Program-made: the position numbers and the translations under genes
Notes under the pieces: model-generated
Database searches by the model: none
Told to the model about the DNA's origin: nothing
The model's input: the letters and a program-made list of their open reading frames with translations, nothing else
Source of the DNA: Pseudomonas japonica
GTDB taxonomy: Bacteria; Pseudomonadota; Gammaproteobacteria; Pseudomonadales; Pseudomonadaceae
Direction: 5' to 3'
Assembly: GCF_900188455.1 (NCBI RefSeq)
Contig: NZ_FZOL01000018.1
Coordinates: 92,974 to 156,973, forward strand
DNA length: 64,000 nt
Shown here: one piece after another, positions 51,916-60,658 of the stretch
Position numbering within the stretch: the stretch's first letter is position 1
Layout: every line of letters starts with the position of its first letter

Positions 51916-51957
51916 ATGCAACTCGAACTATGCAATTCGAACTATGCAACTCGAACT
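51916..51957. repeat. Three tandem 14-bp units at the fadH 3' end
   Basis: ATGCAACTCGAACT, ATGCAATTCGAACT and ATGCAACTCGAACT follow each other exactly (one base differs in the middle copy). The array ends inside the fadH stop codon (51956-51958). Confidence 0.9.
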
Positions 51958-53992
51958 AGAGCCCCGCCGCCAAGCGCGAACCCTGGTTGATCGCCCGCTT
52001 GGCATCCAGCTCCGCCGCCACATCGGCGCCACCGATCAGGTGCACCGACTGCCCGGCCGCGACCAGACCATCATGCAGCTCGCGCAGCGGATCCTGGCCG
52101 GCGCAGATCACCACGTTGTCCACCGCCAGCACCTGCGGCTCGCCCTCGCCAACGCGGACGTGCAGGCCAGCATCGTCGATCCCGAGGTACTCGACGCTGT
52201 TGAGCATCTGCACCTGCTTGTTCTTAAGCCCGGTGCGGTGAATCCAGCCGGTGGTCTTGCCCAGGCCGTCGCCGACCTTGCTCTTCTTGCGCTGCAGCAG
52301 ATAGACCTGGCGCGCCGGCGCATGCGGCTCCGATTTGACCCCGGCAACGCCGCCCCGCGCCTGCAGTGCCGTATCGATGCCCCACTCCTTCCAGAACGCC
52401 TCGCGGTCCTGGCTGGTGGCAACGCCCTGGTGCACAAGGAATTCGGACACGTCGAAACCGATCCCGCCCGCACCGATCACCGCGACGCGCTGGCCCACCG
52501 GCTTGCGCTGCAGCAGCACGTCGAGGTAGGTCAGCACCTTGGCGTGCTCGATCCCCGGAATCGCCGGCAGACGCGGCGCGATGCCGGTGGCGAGGATGAT
52601 CTCGTCATAGCCGCCGGCGGCCAGTTGCTGCGCATCGACACGGGTGTTCAGGCACAGCTCGACCCCCGTGGTCTGCAACTTGCGCCCGAAGTAGCGCAGG
52701 GTTTCGTAGAACTCTTCCTTGCCCGGCACGCGCTTGGCCACGTTGAACTGGCCACCGATCTCGCCGGCGGCGTCGAACAGCACCACCTGGTGGCCACGCT
52801 CGGCCGCCACGGTGGCCGCGGCCAGGCCGGCGGGGCCGGCACCAACCACGGCGATGCGCTTGGCCTGGGTCACCGGAATGTAGTTGAGCTCGGTCTCATG
52901 GCAGGCCCGCGGGTTGACCAGGCAACTGGTCAGCTTGCCGCCGAAGGTGTGGTCGAGGCAGGCCTGGTTGCAGCCGATGCAGGTGTTGATCTCGTCGGCG
53001 CGGCCTTCCGCGGCCTTGTTGACGAAGTCCGGGTCGGCCAGGAATGGCCGGGCCATGGACACCATGTCGGCATCGCCCTCGGCCAGCACCTGTTCGGCCA
53101 CTTCCGGGGTGTTGATGCGGTTGGTGGTGATCAGCGGGATCTTCACCGCGCCACGCAGCTTGGCCGTGACCTTGCTGAACGCCGCCCGCGGCACCTTGGT
53201 GGCGATGGTCGGGATGCGCGCCTCGTGCCAGCCGATGCCGGTGTTGATCAGGGTCGCCCCGGCCTTTTCGATGGCCTGGGCCAGTTGCACGATCTCGTTC
53301 CAGTCGCTGCCGCCTTCCACCAGGTCGAGCATCGACAGGCGGAAGATGATGATGAAGTTGGGCCCCACCGCCTCGCGCACCCGGCGCACGATCTCCACCG
53401 CCAGGCGCATGCGGTTCTCGTAGCTGCCGCCCCAGCGGTCGGTGCGATGGTTGGTGTGGGCGGCGAGGAACTGGTTGATGAAGTAGCCTTCCGAACCCAT
53501 GATCTCGACGCCGTCATAGCCGGCGCTCTGGGCCAGTTGCGAGCAGGTGACGAAGTCGGCGATCTGCTTCTCGATGCCCTCCTCGTCCAGCTCCTTCGGC
53601 TTGAACGGGTTGATCGGCGCCTGGATGGCGCTCGGCGCCACCTGCTTGGGGCTGTAGGCATAGCGCCCGGCGTGGAGGATCTGCAGGCAGATCTTGCCGC
53701 CAGCCTCATGCACGGCCTGGGTCACGATACGGTGCTTTTCCGCCTCTTCCACGGTGGTCAGCTTGGCCGCGCCGGAGTACACGCCACCCTCGACATTCGG
53801 GCCGATACCGCCCGTGACCATCAGGCCGACGCCGCCACGGGCACGCTCGGCGAAGTACGCGGCCATGCGTTCGAAACCGTCGGGTTTCTCTTCCAGACCG
53901 GTGTGCATCGAGCCCATCAGGGTGCGGTTGCGCAGGGTGGTGAAACCGAGGTCGAGGGGGGCGAGCAGGTGCGGGTATTGGGCGGCGGTCAT
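51956..53992 (-). CDS. fadH: 2,4-dienoyl-CoA reductase (NADPH)
   Basis: 678 residues, MTAAQYPHLLAPLDLGFTTL onward. The N-terminal half is an old-yellow-enzyme TIM barrel with FMN (EIMGSEGYFINQFLAAHTNH near 170). The cluster cysteines are in CIGCNQACLDHTFGGKLTSC near 335. The C-terminal half has FAD and NADPH dinucleotide folds (VVGAGPAGLAAATVAAERGH; VAVIGAGGIGFDVSEFL). It reduces dienoyl-CoA during breakdown of unsaturated fatty acids. The ATG at 53992 has GGAG six bases upstream. It is divergent from an nfxB-type gene. Confidence 0.95.
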   Translation of the reverse strand: MTAAQYPHLLAPLDLGFTTLRNRTLMGSMHTGLEEKPDGFERMAAYFAERARGGVGLMVTGGIGPNVEGGVYSGAAKLTTVEEAEKHRIVTQAVHEAGGKICLQILHAGRYAYSPKQVAPSAIQAPINPFKPKELDEEGIEKQIADFVTCSQLAQSAGYDGVEIMGSEGYFINQFLAAHTNHRTDRWGGSYENRMRLAVEIVRRVREAVGPNFIIIFRLSMLDLVEGGSDWNEIVQLAQAIEKAGATLINTGIGWHEARIPTIATKVPRAAFSKVTAKLRGAVKIPLITTNRINTPEVAEQVLAEGDADMVSMARPFLADPDFVNKAAEGRADEINTCIGCNQACLDHTFGGKLTSCLVNPRACHETELNYIPVTQAKRIAVVGAGPAGLAAATVAAERGHQVVLFDAAGEIGGQFNVAKRVPGKEEFYETLRYFGRKLQTTGVELCLNTRVDAQQLAAGGYDEIILATGIAPRLPAIPGIEHAKVLTYLDVLLQRKPVGQRVAVIGAGGIGFDVSEFLVHQGVATSQDREAFWKEWGIDTALQARGGVAGVKSEPHAPARQVYLLQRKKSKVGDGLGKTTGWIHRTGLKNKQVQMLNSVEYLGIDDAGLHVRVGEGEPQVLAVDNVVICAGQDPLRELHDGLVAAGQSVHLIGGADVAAELDAKRAINQGSRLAAGL

Positions 53993-54109
53993 GACGATCT
54001 CCACGGTGATCACGGAAAATGCGGGCGCCTCGTCGGGCCCCGTCGGTTTGTCTGGAGCCGACATTAATGGCCGCCCCACCATCGCTCAATGACCAAAAGT
54101 GACAAGTTA

Positions 54110-54181
54110 TTGATCGAAATGCACTAAGCGCCCAACCGCGGATGGGACGGCGAAGTCCGGATTGAATCGACATTCGATCAA
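54110..54181. promoter_or_regulatory. Paired half-sites between fadH and the NfxB-like gene
   Basis: TTGATCGAA at 54110-54118 and its exact reverse complement TTCGATCAA at 54173-54181 are centred 63 bases apart. Both lie in the divergent promoter region. A binding protein could bridge them; the upstream regulator is unknown. Confidence 0.45.
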
Positions 54182-54244
54182 ATGGATGCCACAGGCCCGT
54201 GCTTCCTTCACAATGGCCGTCCAATCAGCCATGTGGAGTATCCG

Positions 54245-54805
54245 ATGTCCCTCCCGACAACCGACGAGCGTCTGCTCAAGGCGCTGGCCGATGCGATCGT
54301 TGTCCATCCCCGCGCCACCCTGAAGGAACTGGCCGAGGCGGCAGGCGTCAGCAAGGCGACCCTGCACCGCTTCTGCGGCACCCGCGACAACCTGGTGAAC
54401 ATGCTGGAGGGCTATGGCGAACAGGTGCTCGCGCAAGTCATCAGCGATGCTGGGCTGGACGCCGCCGACCCGATAGCGGCCTTGCGCCGGCTCATCGTCG
54501 AGCACCTAAAGCATCGCGAGATGATGATCTTCCTGCTCTTCCAGTACCGCCCCGACTCGTTCGACGACAGCGAGCAGAACCGCTCGTGGCGGGCCTATGC
54601 CGACGCCCTGGATGCCTTCTTCCTGCGTGGCCAGCGCGCAGGCGCCCTGCGCATCGACATCAGCGCGGCGGTCTTCACCGAGATGTTCCTGAGCATGGTG
54701 TATGGCATCGTCGATGCCGAACGCCGCGGACGCGCGGCCAGCGCGACTTCGGTGCAGACCCTCGAACTGCTGTTCCTCGATGGCGCGGCTGCCCCTGCTG
54801 CCTGA
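54245..54805 (+). CDS. NfxB-type TetR-family repressor (copy distal to mexC)
   Basis: 186 residues. The HTH is ATLKELAEAAGVSKATLHRF at about 24-43, almost word for word that of P. aeruginosa NfxB as I remember it. The C-terminal part (FQYRPDSFDD; DALDAFFLRGQRAGALRIDI; MVYGIVDAERRGRAASATS) also matches NfxB. It lies beyond oprJ, pointing toward it, and not beside mexC, where nfxB normally is. A second, less NfxB-like relative fills that place at 60659. It probably represses mexCD-oprJ or an unlinked gene. The ATG at 54245 fits the NfxB start (DERLLKALA). Confidence 0.88.
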   Translation: MSLPTTDERLLKALADAIVVHPRATLKELAEAAGVSKATLHRFCGTRDNLVNMLEGYGEQVLAQVISDAGLDAADPIAALRRLIVEHLKHREMMIFLLFQYRPDSFDDSEQNRSWRAYADALDAFFLRGQRAGALRIDISAAVFTEMFLSMVYGIVDAERRGRAASATSVQTLELLFLDGAAAPAA

Positions 54806-54815
54806 TCTGTCCCCG

Positions 54816-54852
54816 CAAAAAAAAGGCCCCTGGGCATTCGCCCCGGGGCCAA
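54816..54852 (-). terminator. Terminator of the mexC-mexD-oprJ operon
   Basis: GGCCCC-T-GGG and CCCC-GGGGCC form a GC-rich stem with one mismatch. On the minus strand it runs into eight T residues (A tract at 54817-54824). Confidence 0.85.
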
Positions 54853-54882
54853 GCGGCTGGACTCGCCAACCAAAGGAGGACT

Positions 54883-56286
54883 TCAGCCCTTGTCCGGCCA
54901 GCCGCCACCCAGTGCACGGAACAGGTCGACCAGAGCAAGCTGGCGCTGAGTGCTGGCTTCGATGAAGGCAGCCTCGTTGACGTAACTGCTGCGCTGCGCA
55001 TCCAGGTAGCGCAGGTGGCTGTCCACCCCGCCCTGGTAACGCGCCTTGGCCAGCGCCACGGTCACCCGGCTGGTGTCGGCCAGGGCCCGCCGCGCGGCTT
55101 CCTCGCGGCGCAGGGTGTCGGTAGCGGCGAGGGCATCGGCGACTTCGCGGAAGGCGGTCTGGATCGTGCCTTCATACGCGGCCACCGCCGAATCCTTGCG
55201 CACCTCGGCCAGATTCAGGCCAGCACGGTTGCGCCCGGCATCGAACAGCGGCAGCGACAGTTGCGGCATGAAACTCCAGCTACGCGAACCACCGTCGAAC
55301 AGCCCGGACATCTGCGCACTGGACGTGCCAAAGCTGCCGGTCAGGCTGATCCGCGGGAAAAACGCCGCCCGCGCCGCGCCGATATCGGCATTGCGCGCAC
55401 GCAACCGATGTTCGGCGGCGAGGATGTCCGGACGGCGCTCGATCAGGCTCGACGGCGTGCCCGGCGCGATGTCGTGCAACACCACCGTCTCGTTCGTACC
55501 TTCGGCGGGAATCATCCTGGCCGCCTCGGCGCTGCCCAGCAGCAGGACCAGCGCGTTGTAGGCCTGGCGCTGCTGGCGCACGGTCGATTCGAGCTCCGCC
55601 CGCGACTGCTCGACCAGGCCCAGCGCCTCCTGATGATCCAGCGCGGTGGCGGTGCCGGCGGAACGCCGCTGGCCGACCAGGGCCAGCGAATCCTCGCGGC
55701 TGGCCAGGGTCTGCCGGGTCAGGGCCTGGCGCCGCTCGGCACCGTCCAGGGTCAGGTAGGCCTGGCTTACCTCGGCGATCAGGGCGATGCGCGCGGCACG
55801 GCCGACCTCCTCGGTGGCCAGGTACTGCTCCAGGGCCGCGTCGCTCAGGCTCTTGACCCGACCGAACAGGTCGATTTCGTACTCCGGCAGCGACAGCCCG
55901 ACCTGATAGGCGCTGCTGACGCCCTGGCGCCCATCGCTGGCCAGATCCGCCGGCTGGTGCTGGCGGTTGCCGGACGCCCCGGCATTCAAGCCCGGCAGCC
56001 GATCGGCACGCTGGATGCGGTACTGCGCGCGGGCCTGCTCGATATCCAGCAGGGTCTGGCGCAGGGAACGATTGTTGTCCAGCGCGCTGGCGACCAGTTG
56101 GCGCAGCACCGGATCGACGATGAAGCCCTGCCAGTCCAGCTGTTCCACCGCCTGGCCCTGATGGCCGGCGGCATCGCCCCAGGCTGCCGCCACCGGCGCC
56201 TCGGGACGCTCATAGGTGGGCGCCAGGGAGCAGCCGGCCAGGGTAACGGCCAGGGCGAACGGAAGAACACGATTGAGCATGACCAT
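54883..56286 (-). CDS. oprJ: OprJ-like outer-membrane efflux lipoprotein
   Basis: 467 residues. The lipobox TLAGC places the acylated cysteine at 19. It is a TolC/OprM-family channel: two OEP repeats, LPEYEIDLFGRVKSLSDAAL near 150, ERRPDILAAEHRLRARNADI near 285 and DAGRNRAGLNLAEVRKDSA near 350. Wording is very close to P. aeruginosa OprJ as remembered. The start has choices GTG 56289, ATG 56286 and ATG 56280; I took 56286, which overlaps the mexD stop. Third gene of the operon. Confidence 0.93.
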   Translation of the reverse strand: MVMLNRVLPFALAVTLAGCSLAPTYERPEAPVAAAWGDAAGHQGQAVEQLDWQGFIVDPVLRQLVASALDNNRSLRQTLLDIEQARAQYRIQRADRLPGLNAGASGNRQHQPADLASDGRQGVSSAYQVGLSLPEYEIDLFGRVKSLSDAALEQYLATEEVGRAARIALIAEVSQAYLTLDGAERRQALTRQTLASREDSLALVGQRRSAGTATALDHQEALGLVEQSRAELESTVRQQRQAYNALVLLLGSAEAARMIPAEGTNETVVLHDIAPGTPSSLIERRPDILAAEHRLRARNADIGAARAAFFPRISLTGSFGTSSAQMSGLFDGGSRSWSFMPQLSLPLFDAGRNRAGLNLAEVRKDSAVAAYEGTIQTAFREVADALAATDTLRREEAARRALADTSRVTVALAKARYQGGVDSHLRYLDAQRSSYVNEAAFIEASTQRQLALVDLFRALGGGWPDKG

Positions 56287-59200
56287 CACTTCGCTACCTC
56301 GACAGCCTGATGAAGCGGGGCTGGTTTGCGCTTCAACAGCTTCAGCACCCAGACGAAACAGATCGGTACGAACACCACGCCCAGCAGTGTGGCGCTGAGC
56401 ATGCCGCCGATCACCCCGGTTCCGATGGCGCGCTGGCTGGCCGCACCGGCGCCCGTGGCGATGGCCAGCGGTATCACACCGAGGATGAAGGCCATGGAGG
56501 TCATCACGATCGGACGGAAACGCAGGCGCGCGGCCTCGATGGCGGCGTCACTCAGGCTGTAACCCTTCTCCCACAGTTCCTTGGCGAACTCGACGATGAG
56601 AATGGCGTTCTTCGCCGCCAGGCCGATGATGGTGATCAGGCCGACCTTGAAGTACACGTCGTTGGACAGACCGGTGAGCATCACCGCCCACACCGCGCCC
56701 ACGGCCCCGATCGGCACGATCAGCATCACCGTCAGCGGGATCGCCCAGCTTTCGTACAGCGCCACCAGCAGCAGGAACACCACCAGGATGGCCAGGGCGA
56801 ACAGGCCCGCGGCCTGGCCGCTGGACACCTTCTCCTGGTAGGACAACCCGGTCCACGCATAGCCGATGCCAGGTGGCAGCTCGGCGGCCAGGCGCTCCAT
56901 CTCGGCCATCGCCTGGCCGGTGCTGTAACCGGGCCCGGCGTCACCGGCAATGCGGATCGACGGATAGCCGTTGTAACGCACGATTTGTACCGGGCCTTCC
57001 TCCCACTGGGTGGTGACGAAGGCACTGAACGGCACCTGCTCGCCACTGGCGTTGGGCGCATACAGGCGCAGCACGCTTTCCGGGGTCATGCGCTGGCCCT
57101 GTTCGGCCTGCACCACCACGCGCTGCTGGCGCCCGGCATTGCTGAAGTCGTTGATCACCGCCGAACCGAAGGCGGTGGCCAGGGTGCTGTTGATGACCTC
57201 GAAACTCACGCCCAGGGCGCGGGCCTTTTCGCGGTCGATCTGCACACGCAGCTGCGGCGCCTCGGCCAGGCCCTCCATCATCGCGTAAAGGAAGATCGGG
57301 TTGCCGTTGGCACTGGCCAGCAACTGGTCACGCGCCGCCAGCAGCGCTTCACGCCCCAGGCCACCACGGTCCATCAGACGCAGGGCAAAGCCCCCGGAGT
57401 TGCCCAGGCCGTCGATCGGCGGCGGCATGACCGCGGTGATCGCGCCATCGCCATTGGCGGCGAACTGGGCGTTGGTCGCCACGATCTCGGCAGCGACCGA
57501 TTGTTCCTCACTGCGCACTGACCAGTCCTTGAAGGTCGGGAATGCCAGCGCGGCGTTTTCCCCCTGGCCGGAGAAGCTGAAGCCGGTGACGAGGATCGAG
57601 TTGGCCACCGCTTCACGGGACATCAGGAATTTCTCCAGCGCGTCGGCGGTTTGGTCGGTACGCACCCGGCTGGCGCCCGGTGGCAACTGCACATCGACGA
57701 TGCTGTAGCCCATGTCCTCGGCCGGCACGAAGGCCTCCGGCAGACGCACGTAGGAATAGCCAAGCACCACCAGGATCCCGACATAGGCCAGCATCCAGCG
57801 TCCGGCACGGGCCACCAGGGCACTGTTCATCAACGAGTAGCGCTCGGTCAGCCGCGCGAAACCACGGTTGAAGGCACCGAAGAAGCCGCCTTTTTCGTGA
57901 TGGCCGTGGGCAACCGGCTTGAGCAGCGTGGCGCACAGCGCCGGCGTGAAGGTCAGGGCAAGGAAGCCGGAGAACAGAATCGACACTGCCAGCGACACCG
58001 AGAACTGCTGGTAGATCACCCCGACCGACCCGGACATGAACGCCAGCGGCAGGAACACCGCAGCCAGCACCATGGTGATCCCGATGATCGCCCCGGACAC
58101 CTGCCCCATCGCCTTGATGGTCGCCTCCGCCGGCGACAGGCCTTCCTCGGCCATCAGGCGTTCGACGTTCTCCACCACGACGATGGCGTCGTCCACCAGG
58201 ATGCCGATGGCCAGGACCATGCCGAACATGGTCATCATGTTCACCGAGAAACCGAGCAGCTTCATGACCAGCAGCGTACCCAGCAGACACACCGGTACCA
58301 CGATCGACGGGATCAGGGTGTAGCGCACGTTCTGCAGGAACAGGAACATCACCAGGAACACCAGGACCATGGCTTCGATCAGGGTGTGGACCACCTTCTC
58401 GATGGCCACGTCGACGAAGCGCGAGGTGTCGTAGGGCACCGAGTATTCGACGCCTTCCGGGAAGAACTGCGACAGCTCGTCCAGGCGGTCCTTGACCAGC
58501 GTCGCGGTCTGGATGGCGTTGGCACCCGGGGCCAGCTGCACGGCGGCGACCACCGCGGGCTTGCCGTCCAGCCGCGCCGAGAGGTTGTAGTTCTCGCTGC
58601 CGATGGCGATACGCGCGACATCACCCAGGCGCACGCTGGAGCCATCCGGATTGGCGCGCAGAACGACAGCGCCGAAGGCCTCGGGGGTCTCGAGGGTACC
58701 CTGCACCGCCAGGGTGGCGGTCAGTTCCTGCTCGCTGGCACCGGGCGTACTGCCGAAGCTGCCGGCCGGCACCTGGACGTTCTGGCCGAGAATCGCCGCC
58801 TTGATGTCATCGATGGACAGGCCGTAACCCACCAGTTTCTGCGGATCGACCCAGATCCGCATCGCCGCTTCCGAGGCGAAGAACTGCAGCTTGCCCACAC
58901 CGGGCACACGCAACAGCTCGTTGTTGATGTTCCGCGCGGCATAGTCGGACAACGCCGTGACATCGCCGCTCGCACCTGCGCTACTCGTCAGGGCGTACAT
59001 CAGCAGAAAACCCGAACTGGCCTGCTCGACTTTCAGCCCCTGGGTCAGCACGGCCTGGGGCATGCGTGCCTCGGCCTTTTTCAGGCGGTTCTGCACATCG
59101 ACCTGGGCCATGTCCGGCACGGTGCCGGGCTCGAAGGTCACCATCACCTCGGCCACGCCGTTGGAGTTGTTGGTGGACTCGAAGTACAGCAGGCCTTTGG

Positions 59201-59414
59201 CGCCGTTGAGCGACTCTTCGATGATGCTGGTCACCGACTCCACCATCACCTTGGCCGAAGCCCCCGGATAAGAGGCGGTGATGGAAATCTGTGGCGGTGC
59301 CACGCTGGGGTACTGGGCCACCGGCAACGCCGGGATCACCAGCAAGCCGGCCAGGGATATGAACAGCGCCACGACCCAGGCGAAGTTCGGCCGATTGATG
59401 AAGAACTTGGACAT
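56286..59414 (-). CDS. mexD: MexD-like RND efflux transporter
   Basis: 1042 residues with 12 membrane segments and two large periplasmic loops. N-terminus MSKFFINRPNFAWVVALFIS; proton-relay aspartates in LAIGILVDDAIVVVENVERL near 405; the HAE1 family helix with GAAGASQRAIGTGVIGGMLS-like sequence near the C-terminus (here AIATGAGAASQRAIGTGVIG). It pumps amphiphilic drugs from periplasm and membrane with MexC and OprJ. It begins 15 bases after mexC and overlaps oprJ. Drug range cannot be read from the sequence; fluoroquinolones and biocides are the P. aeruginosa precedent. Confidence 0.94.
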   Translation of the reverse strand: MSKFFINRPNFAWVVALFISLAGLLVIPALPVAQYPSVAPPQISITASYPGASAKVMVESVTSIIEESLNGAKGLLYFESTNNSNGVAEVMVTFEPGTVPDMAQVDVQNRLKKAEARMPQAVLTQGLKVEQASSGFLLMYALTSSAGASGDVTALSDYAARNINNELLRVPGVGKLQFFASEAAMRIWVDPQKLVGYGLSIDDIKAAILGQNVQVPAGSFGSTPGASEQELTATLAVQGTLETPEAFGAVVLRANPDGSSVRLGDVARIAIGSENYNLSARLDGKPAVVAAVQLAPGANAIQTATLVKDRLDELSQFFPEGVEYSVPYDTSRFVDVAIEKVVHTLIEAMVLVFLVMFLFLQNVRYTLIPSIVVPVCLLGTLLVMKLLGFSVNMMTMFGMVLAIGILVDDAIVVVENVERLMAEEGLSPAEATIKAMGQVSGAIIGITMVLAAVFLPLAFMSGSVGVIYQQFSVSLAVSILFSGFLALTFTPALCATLLKPVAHGHHEKGGFFGAFNRGFARLTERYSLMNSALVARAGRWMLAYVGILVVLGYSYVRLPEAFVPAEDMGYSIVDVQLPPGASRVRTDQTADALEKFLMSREAVANSILVTGFSFSGQGENAALAFPTFKDWSVRSEEQSVAAEIVATNAQFAANGDGAITAVMPPPIDGLGNSGGFALRLMDRGGLGREALLAARDQLLASANGNPIFLYAMMEGLAEAPQLRVQIDREKARALGVSFEVINSTLATAFGSAVINDFSNAGRQQRVVVQAEQGQRMTPESVLRLYAPNASGEQVPFSAFVTTQWEEGPVQIVRYNGYPSIRIAGDAGPGYSTGQAMAEMERLAAELPPGIGYAWTGLSYQEKVSSGQAAGLFALAILVVFLLLVALYESWAIPLTVMLIVPIGAVGAVWAVMLTGLSNDVYFKVGLITIIGLAAKNAILIVEFAKELWEKGYSLSDAAIEAARLRFRPIVMTSMAFILGVIPLAIATGAGAASQRAIGTGVIGGMLSATLLGVVFVPICFVWVLKLLKRKPAPLHQAVEVAK

Positions 59415-59429
59415 CTCGTCAACCTCGCC

Positions 59430-60563
59430 TTAGTGCGCCACGGCCTGTTGCGCCTGAGCCGGCGTCACCGGCATACCTGGGGCAAGACCTGCCGGACTGC
59501 CGACGATGACCTGGTCACCCGCCTTGAGTCCCGCGGTGATCTGCCAACGCGCGCCCTGCATCGCACCGGTCTGCACGGCACGTGCTTCGGCGACGCCGTT
59601 GGCGGCCACCATGACCCGCGCCTGCCCGTCGCTGCCGCGCTGCACAGCGCGCTGGGGAACCAGAATGGCCTGCTTGTCGGTGCCTTGAGGGGTGCGCACA
59701 CGCACATACATGCCGGGCAGGAGCGTGCCGTCGGCGTTGTCGAAACGCCCGCGCAGGACGACCTGGCCGGTACCCCGGTCCACCGTCACATCGGTGAACA
59801 TCAGTTCGCCCGCGCGCTGGAAATCGGTCCCTTCGACTTGCGCCGTCAACGCCTGGCCGCCAGCCGCGAGTGCGCCGTCCTTCAGCGCCTGGCGCAAGCG
59901 CAGGGCATCGGCGGCGGACTGGGTGAAGTCGATGTAGATCGGGTCGAGCTGCTGGATCCGCGCCATCAGCGTCGCATCCCCCTGCCCGACCAAGGCGCCT
60001 TCGGTAATCAGTGCGCGGCCGATGCGGCCGGAGATCGGTGCGGTGACCGTGGCATAACCCAGGTTCAGGCGTGCCGTCTGCACATCGGCCTGGGCCGAAC
60101 GCACGGCCGCCTGGGCGCTGCGCAGTTCGGCGGTGGCGGTGTCGAAGTCCTGCTGGCTGACCGCTTCGATCTTGACCAGCGGCTCATAGCGCTTCACTCG
60201 CGCCTGGGCCTCCTGCTGCATGGCCTGGGCGCGGGCCAGGTCGGCCTCGACGCGGGCCAGGGTGGCCTTGAGCGGCGCCGGGTCGATGTTGAACAGCACA
60301 TCACCCGCCTTGACGTCGGCCCCTTCCTCGAAGCGCTTGTGCAGCACGATGCCTGGCACCCGCGCACGCACCTCGGCGACCCGCATCGGCTCGACCCGAC
60401 CCGGCAACTCGGCGGCCAGCGTCATCTGTTCGGCTACCAATGTGACGACTTCCACCGGGTAGCTCGCAGTCGCCGCGGCCTCCTGCTCCGTCGCGGGGTT
60501 GCACCCTGCCAGGGCTATCGCTGCCGCCAGCACACCCATCCTGATCGAACCTGTCTTGCTCAT
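59430..60563 (-). CDS. mexC: MexC-like periplasmic adaptor lipoprotein
   Basis: 377 residues. Lipobox IALAGC, acylated cysteine 21. The membrane-fusion domains follow: VAEVRARVPGIVLHKRFEEG and KAGDVLFNIDPAPLKATLAR (lipoyl), a coiled coil with KIEAVSQQDFDTATAELRSA, then TAPISGRIGRALITEGALVG. Sequence is very close to P. aeruginosa MexC as remembered. It is first in the operon and divergent from a TetR gene 95 bases away. Confidence 0.94.
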   Translation of the reverse strand: MSKTGSIRMGVLAAAIALAGCNPATEQEAAATASYPVEVVTLVAEQMTLAAELPGRVEPMRVAEVRARVPGIVLHKRFEEGADVKAGDVLFNIDPAPLKATLARVEADLARAQAMQQEAQARVKRYEPLVKIEAVSQQDFDTATAELRSAQAAVRSAQADVQTARLNLGYATVTAPISGRIGRALITEGALVGQGDATLMARIQQLDPIYIDFTQSAADALRLRQALKDGALAAGGQALTAQVEGTDFQRAGELMFTDVTVDRGTGQVVLRGRFDNADGTLLPGMYVRVRTPQGTDKQAILVPQRAVQRGSDGQARVMVAANGVAEARAVQTGAMQGARWQITAGLKAGDQVIVGSPAGLAPGMPVTPAQAQQAVAH

Positions 60564-60597
60564 TACTCACCCGAGCCCTGATTGAAAAATTGCGCGA

Positions 60598-60636
60598 ATG
60601 CTACTTTTCAATTCAAATTGAGTCAATAATGACTCA
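60598..60636. promoter_or_regulatory. mexC promoter with two overlapping palindromes
   Basis: On the minus strand TTGACT (60621-60626) and TAGCAT (60598-60603), 17 bases apart, make a good sigma-70 promoter for mexC. Two perfect palindromes cover it: TCAATT-CA-AATTGA at 60608-60621 in the spacer and TGAGTCA-ATAA-TGACTCA at 60619-60636 over the -35 box. The latter lies 23 bases upstream of the second TetR gene start, so a repressor here could control both directions. Confidence 0.65.
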
Positions 60637-60658
60637 TAAAATTCATAAGAGACTCTAT

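Noticed and set aside
57651..60581. Open frame of 976 codons antisense to mexD and mexC
   Set aside because: His/Gln/Arg-rich shadow across two certain genes.
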